Shown piece by piece: positions 26,298 through 35,332 of a stretch of DNA of 64,000 nucleotides (the first letter of the stretch is position 1; the number at the start of each line of letters is the position of its first letter). The notes under the pieces are model-generated. The model did not search any database, had not been told where the DNA came from, and worked only from the letters and a program-made list of their open reading frames with translations. The position numbers were made by a program, and so were the translations under genes. Source of the DNA: Agrococcus sp. KRD186 (GTDB lineage: Bacteria > Actinomycetota > Actinomycetes > Actinomycetales > Microbacteriaceae); assembly GCF_017168255.1 (NCBI RefSeq), contig NZ_JABFAP010000001.1, positions 1,392,640 to 1,456,639 on the forward strand, in the 5' to 3' direction.

Positions 26298-26656
26298 CAG
26301 GCGGTGAGCTCGCGGTATGCGGCCTCGTCGAGCAGCTCGGCCTGCTCGCTGAAGCGCAGCTTCACGAGCCAGCCGTCGCCCTCGGCGCCGCTGTTGACGA
26401 GCGAGGGGTCGCCCGCGACCGCGTCGTTGACCTCGACGACCTCGCCGGCGGCGGGGGCGATGAGCTCGCCCACCGACTTCGTCGACTCGATCTCGCCGAG
26501 CGACTCGCCGGCGGCGAAGGTGCGGCCGACGCCGGGCAGCTCGACGTAGACGACGTCGCCGAGCTGCGCCTGCGCGAAGTCGGTGATGCCGACCGTGGCG
26601 ACGTCGCCCTCGGTGCGGATCCACTCGTGGTCCTTGGTGTACTTGGTCTCGCTCAT
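26297..26656 (-). CDS. gcvH: Glycine cleavage system H protein
   Basis: Lipoyl carrier protein of 119 residues shuttling the aminomethyl intermediate between the P, T and L proteins. The lipoylation site is Lys60 in ESTKSV, and the fold region [20 protein letters not shown] is typical. It lies between gcvT (two bases upstream) and gcvP (one-base overlap). The L protein (lpd) is not in the window. Confidence 0.97.
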
Positions 26657-26658
26657 GC

Positions 26659-27786
26659 TCAGGCCTCTCGCTTGTAGAACGGCAGCTGGGTGTGACGCGC
26701 GGGCAGCTGCGTGCCGCGCACGTCGACGGTCAGGGAATCGGAGGTCGCCGAGCCGGGCTCGACCAGGGCCATCGCGATCGGGTGGCCGAGCGTGGGCGCG
26801 AGCGCGCCACTGGTGACGGCGCCGACCACGCGGTCGCCGTCGAGCACCGGGTAGCCGGCGCGGGGTGCGCGGCGGCCGTCGGCGGTGAGGCCGATGAGCA
26901 CCGGGGCGTCGTCGGCGGGGCCGGCCTCGACGGCGGCGCGGCCGACGAAGTCGCCCTTGGTCTTCAGCGCCACGACGCGGCCCAGGCCCACCTGCACCGG
27001 CAGCACGTCGAGCGAGAGCTCGTGGCCGTACAGCGGCATGCCGGCCTCGAGCCGCAGCGTGTCGCGGGCGGCGAGGCCGCAGGGGGTCAGGCCGTGCGTC
27101 TCGCCGGCGAGCACGAGCGCACGCCAGAGGTCCTCGGCGGCGTGGGCTGCGATGTACAGCTCGAAGCCGTCCTCGCCGGTGTAGCCGGTGCGGGCGATCA
27201 GCACGTCCTCGCCCTCGAAGATGCCCGGCAGGGCGCGGTAGTACCGCAGCGGCTCGAGCGGCTCGGACTCGAGCCCGATGGCGCTGACGATCGCGAGGGC
27301 GGCGGGGCCCTGCACGGCGACGAGGCCCGTCTGCTCGGTCTCGTCGACGATCTGCGCGTCGAAGCCCGCAGAGCGAGTCGTGAGCGCGTCGAGGGCCGCG
27401 TGGCGGTTGGATGCGTTGGCGACGACCAGGTACTCCGTCTCGCTCGTGCGGTACACGATCAGGTCGTCGATGATGCCGCCGTGCTCGGCCAGCAGCAGCG
27501 AGTACTTCGCCTGCCACAGCTCGATGGCGGAGAGCCGGCCGGCGAGCGCGAAGTCGAGGAACTCCGCGGCGCCGCCGCCGCTGACGCGCAGCTCTGCCAT
27601 GTGGCTCAGGTCGAACAGGCCCGCGCGCTGGCGCACGGCCTCGTGCTCGGCGAGATCTGAGCCGTAGCGCACCGGCATCTGCCAGCCGGCGAAGTCGATC
27701 AGCTGCGCTCCGGCATCCTCGTGCACGGCGAGCAGCGGCGTCGCCGGGGCTGCGCCTCCGGTCGCGGTCGCATCCGTTGCGGTCAT
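26659..27786 (-). CDS. gcvT: Glycine cleavage system T protein (aminomethyltransferase)
   Basis: Transfers the one-carbon unit from the H protein to tetrahydrofolate and releases ammonia. The 375 residues show the N-terminal [21 protein letters not shown] block, the folate-site region [10 protein letters not shown], the [12 protein letters not shown] motif and the [16 protein letters not shown] segment. The ATG at 27786 has GGAGG upstream, partly inside a small hairpin (27787-27809). The transcript carries a glycine riboswitch at 27840-27935, so expression should rise with glycine. Confidence 0.96.
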   Translation of the reverse strand: MTATDATATGGAAPATPLLAVHEDAGAQLIDFAGWQMPVRYGSDLAEHEAVRQRAGLFDLSHMAELRVSGGGAAEFLDFALAGRLSAIELWQAKYSLLLAEHGGIIDDLIVYRTSETEYLVVANASNRHAALDALTTRSAGFDAQIVDETEQTGLVAVQGPAALAIVSAIGLESEPLEPLRYYRALPGIFEGEDVLIARTGYTGEDGFELYIAAHAAEDLWRALVLAGETHGLTPCGLAARDTLRLEAGMPLYGHELSLDVLPVQVGLGRVVALKTKGDFVGRAAVEAGPADDAPVLIGLTADGRRAPRAGYPVLDGDRVVGAVTSGALAPTLGHPIAMALVEPGSATSDSLTVDVRGTQLPARHTQLPFYKREA

Positions 27787-27809
27787 GAGTCCTCCATCGG
27801 TCTGGACTC
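27787..27809 (-). promoter_or_regulatory. Hairpin abutting the gcvT start (possible expression platform)
   Basis: GAGTCC (27787-27792) and GGACTC (27804-27809) pair around an 11-base loop directly before the start codon. They enclose most of the GGAGG ribosome-binding site. It may be the translation-control element of the riboswitch. Confidence 0.4.
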
Positions 27810-27839
27810 CCCCACTGTCGCCGATCGCGCGGATCAACT

Positions 27840-27935
27840 CCAGTGTGGCCTTCCCGAGCGGTTCTAGGACCTGAGAGTTTGGCGGGGAGGCTTGCTCCTT
27901 CGGTGCCCCCTGAGGGGCTCTCCCGCCCGGGCGTG
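27840..27935 (-). ncRNA. Glycine riboswitch (single aptamer)
   Basis: Read on the minus strand the leader of gcvT contains the conserved blocks of the gcvT RNA motif in order: GGGAGAG (27918-27924), the bulge-core CACCGAAGGAGCAA (near 27891-27905), CTCTCAGG (27870-27877) and AGAACCG. GGGAGAG and CTCTC close the P1-like helix. Only one aptamer is seen. The placement immediately upstream of gcvT is the classic one. Confidence 0.88.
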
Positions 27936-27964
27936 CAGCGGCCGGCTGTGTGTTGCTGCCGATC

Positions 27965-28348
27965 CTACCCGGTCTGCCGCTCCTCGTCAGGCTCATCATC
28001 GTCGTCGGGCTCATCCTCCGGCGTGCGGTCGTCGACCACCACGATGTCAGCGCGGAACTGGCCCGTTCGGTAGGCGGCCTTCCCCATCATCTGCGTCGCC
28101 ACCGGAGCGGTCACCAGCTGCATGCCGGCGGCCAGGATGAGCATCGTCGTGGCACCCGGGTCGCGCAGCACGATCGCGAGCCCCGAGCACAGCAGCAGGA
28201 ACCCGAGCGTCTGCGGCTTGGACGCGGCGTGCATCCTATTGAGCACATCCGGCAGCCGCACGAGGCCGATCGCCGCGGTGAGGGTGAACCCCGCGCCGAT
28301 CAGGATCAGGACGGAGCCGAGCACGTCGAGGACAGCGTCGAGCGTCAT
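27965..28348 (-). CDS. mrpG: Na+/H+ antiporter subunit G
   Basis: Small membrane subunit of the multi-subunit Mrp/Mnh antiporter complex. The 127 residues contain three hydrophobic segments with the family block GLVRLPDVLNRMHAASKPQTLG and an acidic C-terminal tail (DEPDDDDEPDEE). The start overlaps mrpF by four bases. It is last in the mrpACDEFG operon. Confidence 0.92.
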   Translation of the reverse strand: MTLDAVLDVLGSVLILIGAGFTLTAAIGLVRLPDVLNRMHAASKPQTLGFLLLCSGLAIVLRDPGATTMLILAAGMQLVTAPVATQMMGKAAYRTGQFRADIVVVDDRTPEDEPDDDDEPDEERQTG

Positions 28349-28719
28349 GGCCGCGCCTCCTCGTCATCGGCGGAAGCGTCGCCGGGCGCATCGCCTTCGG
28401 TCGGGTCGCCGTCGACGGGGCCGGGTGAGGCCGGGGCCGCAGCCGGCCCCGGCCCGACGACGCCGCCACGGCCGGCGACGAAGCGCGCCATCGAGACCGT
28501 CCCGGCGAAGGCGAGCAGCGACAGCACGACGATGACGGCGAGCGTCGACCCATCGTGGTTGATCGCCGCGGCAACGGTCAGCGAGCCGGCCACGGTGGTG
28601 ATGAGCACATCGGTGGCGACCACGCGGTCGGCGGGCCCGGGCCCGCGGACGATGCGGATGAGCGTGAGCGAGGCCGCGACCACCAGCATCACGCCCGCGA
28701 TGGCGAGCACGACATCCAT
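28345..28719 (-). CDS. mrpF: Na+/H+ antiporter subunit F
   Basis: Three-helix subunit of the Mrp complex, 124 residues. The core block IRIVRGPGPADRVVATDVL identifies MrpF/MnhF. The C-terminal 35 residues are a Gly/Pro/Asp-rich, probably disordered tail. The ATG at 28719 overlaps the mrpE stop by one base and the gene overlaps mrpG by four. Confidence 0.92.
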   Translation of the reverse strand: MDVVLAIAGVMLVVAASLTLIRIVRGPGPADRVVATDVLITTVAGSLTVAAAINHDGSTLAVIVVLSLLAFAGTVSMARFVAGRGGVVGPGPAAAPASPGPVDGDPTEGDAPGDASADDEEARP

Positions 28720-29249
28720 CAGTCCACCTCCAGGAGCGCTCGGTCGGCCGCTGTGCCGAAGGCGCGCAGCGCGGTCGCCTCGGTGCGCAGCACGTTGGCC
28801 CGCGCGCGCTCGACGGCTGCCGGCGTCGAGGCATCGAACACGTGCACGAGCAACCAGCGCTCCCCTGCGTCGAGCGCCACCGAGCCGGGAACCAGCGTCA
28901 CGAGCTCCGCGGTGATGGCGGTGATGAAGGCGGAGCCGCTGCGCAGCCGCACCTCGATGATGGCGTTCTTGGTCGGCCGCCAGAACGCCAGCACCTTCGC
29001 CGCGACCTGGAAGCTCGACACCGTCAACCCCCACAGTGTCACCAGCACGAGCCGGGCGAAGCCGATGGGCCGGAACGACTCGAGCTCCGGCACGTCCGGC
29101 AGCGGGAACAGCACCTGGATGAGCAGCGCGATCAGCAGCCCCCAGACGGCGGCGCCGAGCGTGAACTCGCCCCACAGCATGACCCATACGACGGCGAGGC
29201 CGATCGTCGCGACGAGCGAGACCCGGTAGCGCAGCTTCGGCCGCTTCAT
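28719..29249 (-). CDS. mrpE: Na+/H+ antiporter subunit E
   Basis: Membrane subunit of 176 residues with two to three N-terminal hydrophobic segments and a cytosolic alpha/beta domain (VRLRSGSAFITAITAELVTLVPGS and the LLVHVFD strand) typical of MrpE/MnhE. It is coupled to mrpD by a four-base overlap and to mrpF by one base. Confidence 0.92.
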   Translation of the reverse strand: MKRPKLRYRVSLVATIGLAVVWVMLWGEFTLGAAVWGLLIALLIQVLFPLPDVPELESFRPIGFARLVLVTLWGLTVSSFQVAAKVLAFWRPTKNAIIEVRLRSGSAFITAITAELVTLVPGSVALDAGERWLLVHVFDASTPAAVERARANVLRTEATALRAFGTAADRALLEVD

Positions 29250-30754
29250 GGCAGCGCCTCCTCGACGGCGACCGTGTATGCCCCGCCCTGGATGTCGACG
29301 GCGGCGCGGTAGGCGAAGTCGGTCAGCGGTCCGGCGATCACCGTCAGCAGCACGGTGATGCCGACCAGGCCGGAGGCCGCGACGACCCAGATGCGCGGCA
29401 GCACGCGCAGCGAGTGCACGCGGTCGTCGTCCTCGCCGCGATCCTGCCAGAACGCGCGCTGCCAGACGCGGATGACCGCGATGAGCGTCAGCAGGCTGGT
29501 CGCGACGCCCGCGATGACCGCGAGCAGCGCGAGCGGTGTCTCGGTCGCGAGCGCCGCATCCATCAGCGCCACCTTGCCGAGGAAGCCCGAGAACGGCGGG
29601 ATGCCGCCCAGATTGAGTGCCGGCACCAGGTACAGCACCGCCAGCAGCGGCACGGAGGCCAGCCCGCCGAGGCGCGCGAGGCTCGTCGAGCCGCCCACGC
29701 GCTCGATGAGCCCCACCACGATGAACAGCGCGGTCTGCACCAGGATGTGGTGCACGATGTAGAAGATCGAGGCGCCCAGCCCCGCCACCGTGCCCAGCGC
29801 GATGCCCAGCAGCATGTAGCCGATGTGGCTCACCAGGGTGAACGAGAGCAGACGCTTGATCTCGCCCTGCGCGAGCGCGCCCAGGATGCCGAGCAGCATG
29901 GTGAGGATCGCGACCACCAGCAGCAGGTCGGTCAGCGGGCTGTCGGGGAAGAGCAGCGTCTGCATGCGGATGATCGCGAAGACGCCGACCTTGGTCAGCA
30001 GGCCGGCGAAGACGGCCGTGACGCTCGCGGGGGCCGTCGGGTAGGAGTCGGGCAGCCACGACTGCAGCGGGAAGATGGCCGCCTTGATGCCGAACACCAC
30101 CAGCAGGAGCAGCTGGATCACCAGCTGCAGCCCCGGATCGAGCGCCGCGAGCCGCTCGGGCAGCTGCGCGAAGCTGACGGTGCCGGTCGCGCCGTAGACG
30201 ATCGAGATGGCGAGCAGGAACAGCGTCGACGACAGCACGCTGACGACCACATAGGTGGAGCCCGCGCGCACGCGCTCCCTGGTCGCGCCGAGCATGATCA
30301 GCACGTAGGACGAGAACAGCAGGATCTCGAAGCCGACGAACAGGTTGAACAGGTCGCCGGCGAGGAAGGCGTTCGAGACGCCGGCGGTCAGCACCAGGAA
30401 GGTCGGGTGGAAGACGGAGACCGGCGCGCCGTCCGCGCTGTCGGAGACATCCCGCCTCGAGGGGAAGATCACGACGATCGCCGTGACGATGCTCGAGACC
30501 AGCACCATCAGCGACGAGAGCCGGTCGGCGACCAGCACAATGCCCAGCCCGTCCGGCCAGGCCCCGACCCACAGCACGATCGGACCCTGCGCATCCGCCG
30601 CGAGGCACAGGATCAGGGCGAACACCGCCACCAGGCCGAGCGTGGTGCCGGAGACGATCTTCTGCCACGCGGGATGGCGGGCGAGGATGAGCGTGATGCC
30701 GGCCGCCAGCAGCGGCAGCAGCACGGGGATCGGCACGAGGTTCGAGAGATCCAT
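29246..30754 (-). CDS. mrpD: Na+/H+ antiporter subunit D
   Basis: The 502-residue antiporter-like subunit is related to NuoL/M/N of complex I, with about 14 membrane segments. It has the conserved Glu/Lys pathway region FVGFEILLFSSYVLIMLG, the FAGLLTKVGVFAIIR block with its buried Lys, and SHIGYMLLGIALG. It forms a proton or sodium channel with MrpA. The start overlaps the mrpC stop by one base. Confidence 0.93.
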   Translation of the reverse strand: MDLSNLVPIPVLLPLLAAGITLILARHPAWQKIVSGTTLGLVAVFALILCLAADAQGPIVLWVGAWPDGLGIVLVADRLSSLMVLVSSIVTAIVVIFPSRRDVSDSADGAPVSVFHPTFLVLTAGVSNAFLAGDLFNLFVGFEILLFSSYVLIMLGATRERVRAGSTYVVVSVLSSTLFLLAISIVYGATGTVSFAQLPERLAALDPGLQLVIQLLLLVVFGIKAAIFPLQSWLPDSYPTAPASVTAVFAGLLTKVGVFAIIRMQTLLFPDSPLTDLLLVVAILTMLLGILGALAQGEIKRLLSFTLVSHIGYMLLGIALGTVAGLGASIFYIVHHILVQTALFIVVGLIERVGGSTSLARLGGLASVPLLAVLYLVPALNLGGIPPFSGFLGKVALMDAALATETPLALLAVIAGVATSLLTLIAVIRVWQRAFWQDRGEDDDRVHSLRVLPRIWVVAASGLVGITVLLTVIAGPLTDFAYRAAVDIQGGAYTVAVEEALP

Positions 30755-31242
30755 CAGCGCGCCTCCTCATCCTCGGCGCGGCTGCCGGTCTCCCGCTCGA
30801 ACCTGCCGCCGGACTCGGAGTCGTCCCTGCCGCCGGACTCGGAGTCGCTGTCGGAGATGTCGACGTAGGCCTCGCTGGAGAGGTCGGCCTCTGCGCGCCG
30901 GCGGACGATGGCATCCTCGACGTCGTCGGCGACCTCGTCGTGGCCCTCCAGCTGGAAGGAGCGGTAGGACATCGCGAGCAGGAATGCGCTCGTCGCAAGG
31001 GTGATGACGATCGCCGTGAGCACCATCGCCTGCGGCAGCGGATCGGCGATGGTCTCAGGATCCGCGCCGACGAGCGCCGCATCTCCTGCGGGACCGGCGG
31101 AGACCAGGAACAGCAGGTTGACGCCGTTGCCCGCGAGCATCACGCCCGCGAGGATGCGCATGAGGCTGCGCTCGAGCAGCAGGTAGACGCCTGCCGCGAT
31201 CAGCACGCCGCCGGCGATCGCGAGGATGAGCGTGGGGGTCAT
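30754..31242 (-). CDS. mrpC: Na+/H+ antiporter subunit C, with repeat-containing acidic tail
   Basis: NuoK-like three-helix subunit of the Mrp complex; the family core ends near residue 105 (FLLAMSYRSFQLEG). The chain runs on to 162 residues as a polar, Asp/Glu/Ser-rich tail. That tail carries two tandem copies of an 8-residue unit (DSESGGRD/DSESGGRF) encoded by a 24-bp duplication at 30803-30850. It is coupled to mrpA by four bases and mrpD by one. The tail is not needed for the family fold. Confidence 0.9.
   Translation of the reverse strand: MTPTLILAIAGGVLIAAGVYLLLERSLMRILAGVMLAGNGVNLLFLVSAGPAGDAALVGADPETIADPLPQAMVLTAIVITLATSAFLLAMSYRSFQLEGHDEVADDVEDAIVRRRAEADLSSEAYVDISDSDSESGGRDDSESGGRFERETGSRAEDEEAR
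30803..30850. repeat. Two tandem 24-bp units in the mrpC tail
   Basis: The first 21 bases of each 24-bp unit are identical (units start at 30803 and 30827). They encode the duplicated DSESGGR octapeptide and look like a recent in-frame slippage event. Confidence 0.8.
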
Positions 31243-34079
31243 CGCCGCACCCCCTCGCCCGGCAGCGAGCGATCCGAGCGCCACTGGGGGCGCGGCGCCA
31301 CGTTCTGCTCGCTGTGCAGGTCGATGCCCGCGCCGAGCGAGCGGACGAAGTCGAGCATCGCGCCGATCACGATCAGCCAGACGCCGATGTCGAAGAAGAG
31401 CGTCGTGACGAGCTTCTGATCGCCCAGCAGCGGCAGCGTCGCCTCGATCGCGTAGGACTCGCCGATCCGGCCGCCGATCAGCACCGGCCAGATGACGCTC
31501 AGCACCACGACGGCCATGCCGCCGCCGAGGAGCTTGCCCGCGTCGAAGGGCACCGCCTCGAGCAGCTCCTGCCCACCGCCTGCCAGGTAGCGCACGGCGA
31601 GCGCGATGCCCGCGACCAGTCCGCCGGCGAACCCGCCACCCGGCGCGTTGTGGCCGACGGCCAGCAGGTAGATCGAGACGGTCATCATCACGGGGAACAG
31701 CAGTCGCGTCATCATCTCCAGCACCGGCGAGGCGAGCTGCTCGGAGGTGAACGCGCCGCGCAGCCAGGTGCGGCGCCCGGTCGCGGAGGGCGAGCGCCGC
31801 AGCGCGCCCGCAGTGGGCCGCCGCACGAAGATGAGGCTCGCCACGCCCGTCGCCGCGGCGAGCACGACGGCGACCTCGCCCAGGGTGTCCCAGGCGCGGA
31901 TGTCGACGAGCGTGACGTTGACGATGTTCGCGCCGTGGCCGAACTCGTAGGCCCAGCGGTAGAAGCCGTCGGAGATGGGCTCGGCCGTGCGCGACTGGAG
32001 CGCCGCCAGCGAGGCGAGTGCCGCGAAGGTGCCGACCGCGATGCCGAGCGCCGCGCGTATGTACCGGGCGGCGCGCAGCGGGCGGTCGGTGAAGTACTTC
32101 GGCAGCCGCCGCAGCACGAGCACGAGGATGACGAGGAAGACGGTCTCGGTGAGCGCCTGGACGAGCGCCAGATCCGGCCCACCGTGCAGCAGGAACAGCA
32201 GCGCGACCCCGTAGCCGACGACCGAGAGCAGCATGAAGGCCTTGAGGCGGCCGCGGGTGGTGGTGGCGATGATGGCCGCGATGCTCACGATCACCGCGGT
32301 CGCCACCTGGCCCGCGGAGTCGTACAGCCGCACGTCGCTCGTGAGCGCGCCCGACAGGAGCAGCGCGATGCCGGGGAAGGCGACCACCACGAGCAGGATG
32401 GTGGTGAGGTGCATCGGCAGCGAACCGGTCTGCGTGCGTCCGGTCACCTCGACAGCGAGGCGGTCCAGCGCACGCATCCCTGCGTGGTACCCCCGCTCGA
32501 GCGGATCCTGCCCGTGCGGTGCGCGACGGCGGCCACCGAAGGAGCGGTGCACCAGCGCGCCGAGCAGCCAGGCGATCATCGAGGAGACCAGCGCGGGCGT
32601 GAAGCCGTGCCAGAGCGCCAGTTGCGGGGCGTCCTCTCCGGCAGGCACCGCCTCGACCTGCGGTTCGAGCAGCTGCGAGATGAGCTCGCCGCTGAAGCCG
32701 CCGACGAGTCCGATCAGCGCGAGCAGCACCGGAGCGATGACGAGGATGCGCGAGCGCCGCTTCGGCTCGGTCACGAGGGCGCCGAAGAAGGTGCCCACCA
32801 CGAACCGCAGCGAGTAGGCGACGGTGAGCGCAGCCCCCACCGCGATGCCGAGGAACGCGAGCCAGCCGATCGCCAGCATCCCTCCCTCGGCGTCGCGGAG
32901 CGCGGCGTCGAGGGCCGCTTCCTTGCCGAGGAAGCCAAGCGCGGGCGGGATGCCGGCCATCGACGCGGCAGAGAGGATCGCGGCGCCCGCGGCCACGGGC
33001 ATCCGTCGTGCCAGGCCACCGAGCTCGCGCAGGTCGCGCGTGCCCGTCGACTTGTCGACGACACCGACGACCATGAACAGCGCCGCCTTGAAGACGGCAT
33101 GCGCCGCGAGCAGCGTGAGCCCTGCCTGCATTGAGGCGTGCGTGCCGATGCCCAGCACCGTCACCAGCAGGCCGAGCTGGCTCACCGTGCCGTGCGCCAG
33201 CAGCACCTTGATGTCGAGCTGGCGCATCGCGCGCACCGCGCCGAGCAGCATCGTGACGATGCCGAGGCTGACGAGACCCCAGCGCCACCAAGGCAGCTCG
33301 ACGAAGGCCGGGCTCAGCGCCGCGATCAGGAAGATGCCGGCCTTCACCATCGCGGCGGCGTGCAGGAATGCCGAGACCGGCGTCGGTGCCGCCATCGCGC
33401 CGGGCAGCCAGTACTGGAAGGGCACGATCGCCGACTTCGACAGCGCGCCAACGACCATCAGCGCCGCGGCCCAGGCGGCGGCGGTCGTCTGCGGTGGCTC
33501 GGCGAGCGTGGCAGCGAGCGAGAAGGTGCCGGTCTCGGCCTTCAGCAGCATGATGCCGGTGAGCATGGTGAGCCCGCCGATGGTGGTGACGATGAGCGCG
33601 GTCTGCGCCGCCCGCCGATTGCTGGCTGAGCGATGGTTGAGGCCGACCAGCAGGTAGCTGAAGATGGTCGTCAGCTCCCACCCGACCATCAGCACGATGA
33701 GGTCGTCCGAGAGCACCAGCAGCAGCATCGAGGCGGCGAACCCGGTCAGCAGGCCGACGGTGCGGGAGGCGAGCGTGTGCGACTCGAAGTACCAGGCGCA
33801 GTAGACGAAGATCAGTCCGCCGACGCCGAGCACGACCATGGCGAGCAGCCACTGCAGCGCGCCGAGCCGCAGGTCGATCGCGATGTCGAGCGCCGGCATC
33901 CACTCGATGCGCTCCTGCAGGATCTCGCCCGCGGCGACCGCAGGGCCCTGCATCCCGAACCAGACAGCGGCCGCGATGCTGGCCGCGGCCGGCAGCAGGA
34001 AGACGAACCGCCCCAGGCGACTGCTGAGCGCGCTGGCGACCACGCCGAGTACGGCGAGTATCGACACAGTGAGCAGCAC
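31239..34079 (-). CDS. mrpA: Na+/H+ antiporter subunit A with fused B subunit
   Basis: Largest Mrp subunit, related to NuoL. About 946 residues: an antiporter-like core (ELTTIFSYLLVGLNHRSASN, the HAAAMVKAGIFLIAALSP channel block, LAHGTVSQLGLLV), then the MrpA-specific extension. A C-terminal MrpB/MnhB domain follows (EMMTRLLFPVMMTVSIYLLA, HNAPGGGFAGGLVAG); no separate mrpB exists. The GTG at 34079 is preferred: the family N-terminus begins there, AAGGGA lies about nine bases upstream, and the likely -10 (34125-34120) overlaps the alternative GTG at 34121. First gene of mrpACDEFG. Confidence 0.9.
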   Translation of the reverse strand: MLLTVSILAVLGVVASALSSRLGRFVFLLPAAASIAAAVWFGMQGPAVAAGEILQERIEWMPALDIAIDLRLGALQWLLAMVVLGVGGLIFVYCAWYFESHTLASRTVGLLTGFAASMLLLVLSDDLIVLMVGWELTTIFSYLLVGLNHRSASNRRAAQTALIVTTIGGLTMLTGIMLLKAETGTFSLAATLAEPPQTTAAAWAAALMVVGALSKSAIVPFQYWLPGAMAAPTPVSAFLHAAAMVKAGIFLIAALSPAFVELPWWRWGLVSLGIVTMLLGAVRAMRQLDIKVLLAHGTVSQLGLLVTVLGIGTHASMQAGLTLLAAHAVFKAALFMVVGVVDKSTGTRDLRELGGLARRMPVAAGAAILSAASMAGIPPALGFLGKEAALDAALRDAEGGMLAIGWLAFLGIAVGAALTVAYSLRFVVGTFFGALVTEPKRRSRILVIAPVLLALIGLVGGFSGELISQLLEPQVEAVPAGEDAPQLALWHGFTPALVSSMIAWLLGALVHRSFGGRRRAPHGQDPLERGYHAGMRALDRLAVEVTGRTQTGSLPMHLTTILLVVVAFPGIALLLSGALTSDVRLYDSAGQVATAVIVSIAAIIATTTRGRLKAFMLLSVVGYGVALLFLLHGGPDLALVQALTETVFLVILVLVLRRLPKYFTDRPLRAARYIRAALGIAVGTFAALASLAALQSRTAEPISDGFYRWAYEFGHGANIVNVTLVDIRAWDTLGEVAVVLAAATGVASLIFVRRPTAGALRRSPSATGRRTWLRGAFTSEQLASPVLEMMTRLLFPVMMTVSIYLLAVGHNAPGGGFAGGLVAGIALAVRYLAGGGQELLEAVPFDAGKLLGGGMAVVVLSVIWPVLIGGRIGESYAIEATLPLLGDQKLVTTLFFDIGVWLIVIGAMLDFVRSLGAGIDLHSEQNVAPRPQWRSDRSLPGEGVRR

Positions 34080-34119
34080 GCGGCGGAGTCCCTTTCGAGC
34101 ACGGGCAGGGGCTGCGTCC

Positions 34120-34125
34120 ACTCTA
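34120..34125 (-). promoter_or_regulatory. -10 element of the mrp operon
   Basis: TAGAGT on the minus strand. Transcription would start near 34113, downstream of the GTG at 34121, which argues for the start codon at 34079. Confidence 0.45.
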
Positions 34126-34165
34126 CCGGCGCGGCATGGCGTCGAAGTGCGTCGGTGGCCGCCCG

Positions 34166-34171
34166 TAGCGT
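34166..34171 (+). promoter_or_regulatory. -10 element of sbcD (leaderless)
   Basis: TAGCGT, six bases before the sbcD ATG. Confidence 0.5.
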
Positions 34172-34177
34172 GGAGGC

Positions 34178-35332
34178 ATGCGGCTGCTGCACACCTCCGA
34201 CTGGCACGTCGGGCGCACCTTCCATGGTGCCGACACCCTCGATGCGCTGACGGATGCGCTGGGTGCCATCGCGCGGATCGTGCGGGAGCACGGGGTCGAC
34301 GTCGTGCTGGTCGCGGGCGACGTCTACGACTCGGCGATGCCCTCGGGCCGCCACGTCGAGGCGCTCACCCGGGCGCTGCAGGAGATCCGCGCCGCGGGCG
34401 CACAGATCGTGCTCTCGAGCGGCAACCACGACGCGGCGGCGCGGCTGGGCGCCAACGCCGGCTTCGCGAGCGCCGGCGGCCTGCACCTGAGCACCCGCGC
34501 CCTCGAGCCCGACTCGTGGCGCATCGAGCTGGCCGACGACCACGGGCCGGTGCACGTCTTCGCGCTCCCCTACCTCGAGCCGGTCGCGATGCGCTCGTCG
34601 CTGCCCGAGGCCGGCATCGCGAACCAGGCCGACGCCATCGGCTGGGCGATGGGCGCCGTGCGCGCGTCGCTCGCCGCGTCTCCCGCGCGCTCGGTGGTGC
34701 TCGCGCACTGCTTCGCCGCGGGCGTCGCGGAGCCCGAGGACGACGCCCCGCGCGACATCACCGCCGGCGGCCTCGACGTCGTGCCGCTGGCGCGCTTCGC
34801 CGGCATCGACTACGTCGCGCTCGGCCACCTCCACTCGCGGCAGGAGCTCGCGCCCTCGGTGCGCTACTCCGGCGCGCCCCTGCACTACTCGTTCAGGGAG
34901 CGCTCGCCGCAGCGCGGCGGCTGGCTCGTCGATCTCGATGCGGATGGGTTGGCACACGTCGCGTGGGTCGACCTGCCGGTGCCGAGGGCGCTCACCACGA
35001 TCGAGGGCGAGCTCGACGCGCTGTTGGCCGACGAGACGCTCGCCGGCACCGAGGACGACTGGGTGCGGGCGCTGCTCACCGACCGGCTGCGGCCGATCGA
35101 CGCGATGCGGCGCCTGCAGGAGCGCTGGCCGCACGCGGCCGAGGTGCAGTGGACCGGCGGGCAGGATGCGCCCGCGGCCGAGCTGCGCGCACGGCTCGCG
35201 CGACGCAGCGAGGCCGAGGTGATCGGCGACTTCCTCGAGCACGTGCGGGCAGGCGTCGGGCCGAGCGAGGCCGAGGCGGCGCTCGTGCGCGACGGCCTCG
35301 CTCGCGTCGCGGCCGCGGAGATCGCGCAGTGA
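34178..35332 (+). CDS. sbcD: DNA exonuclease subunit SbcD
   Basis: Mre11-type nuclease of the SbcCD complex, which opens hairpin and palindromic DNA ends in repair. The 384 residues contain the metallophosphoesterase motifs in order: TSDWHVG (DxH, residues 7-13), AGDVYD, SSGNHD and GHLHSRQ. The ATG at 34178 follows TAGCGT by six bases. Its stop overlaps the sbcC start in a GTGA, so the complex is translated in a coupled way. The gene diverges from the mrp operon. Confidence 0.94.
   Translation: MRLLHTSDWHVGRTFHGADTLDALTDALGAIARIVREHGVDVVLVAGDVYDSAMPSGRHVEALTRALQEIRAAGAQIVLSSGNHDAAARLGANAGFASAGGLHLSTRALEPDSWRIELADDHGPVHVFALPYLEPVAMRSSLPEAGIANQADAIGWAMGAVRASLAASPARSVVLAHCFAAGVAEPEDDAPRDITAGGLDVVPLARFAGIDYVALGHLHSRQELAPSVRYSGAPLHYSFRERSPQRGGWLVDLDADGLAHVAWVDLPVPRALTTIEGELDALLADETLAGTEDDWVRALLTDRLRPIDAMRRLQERWPHAAEVQWTGGQDAPAAELRARLARRSEAEVIGDFLEHVRAGVGPSEAEAALVRDGLARVAAAEIAQ

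Noticed and set aside
34079-34121. mrpA start at GTG 34121
   Set aside because: The probable -10 overlaps it and the extra 14 residues are not family-like.
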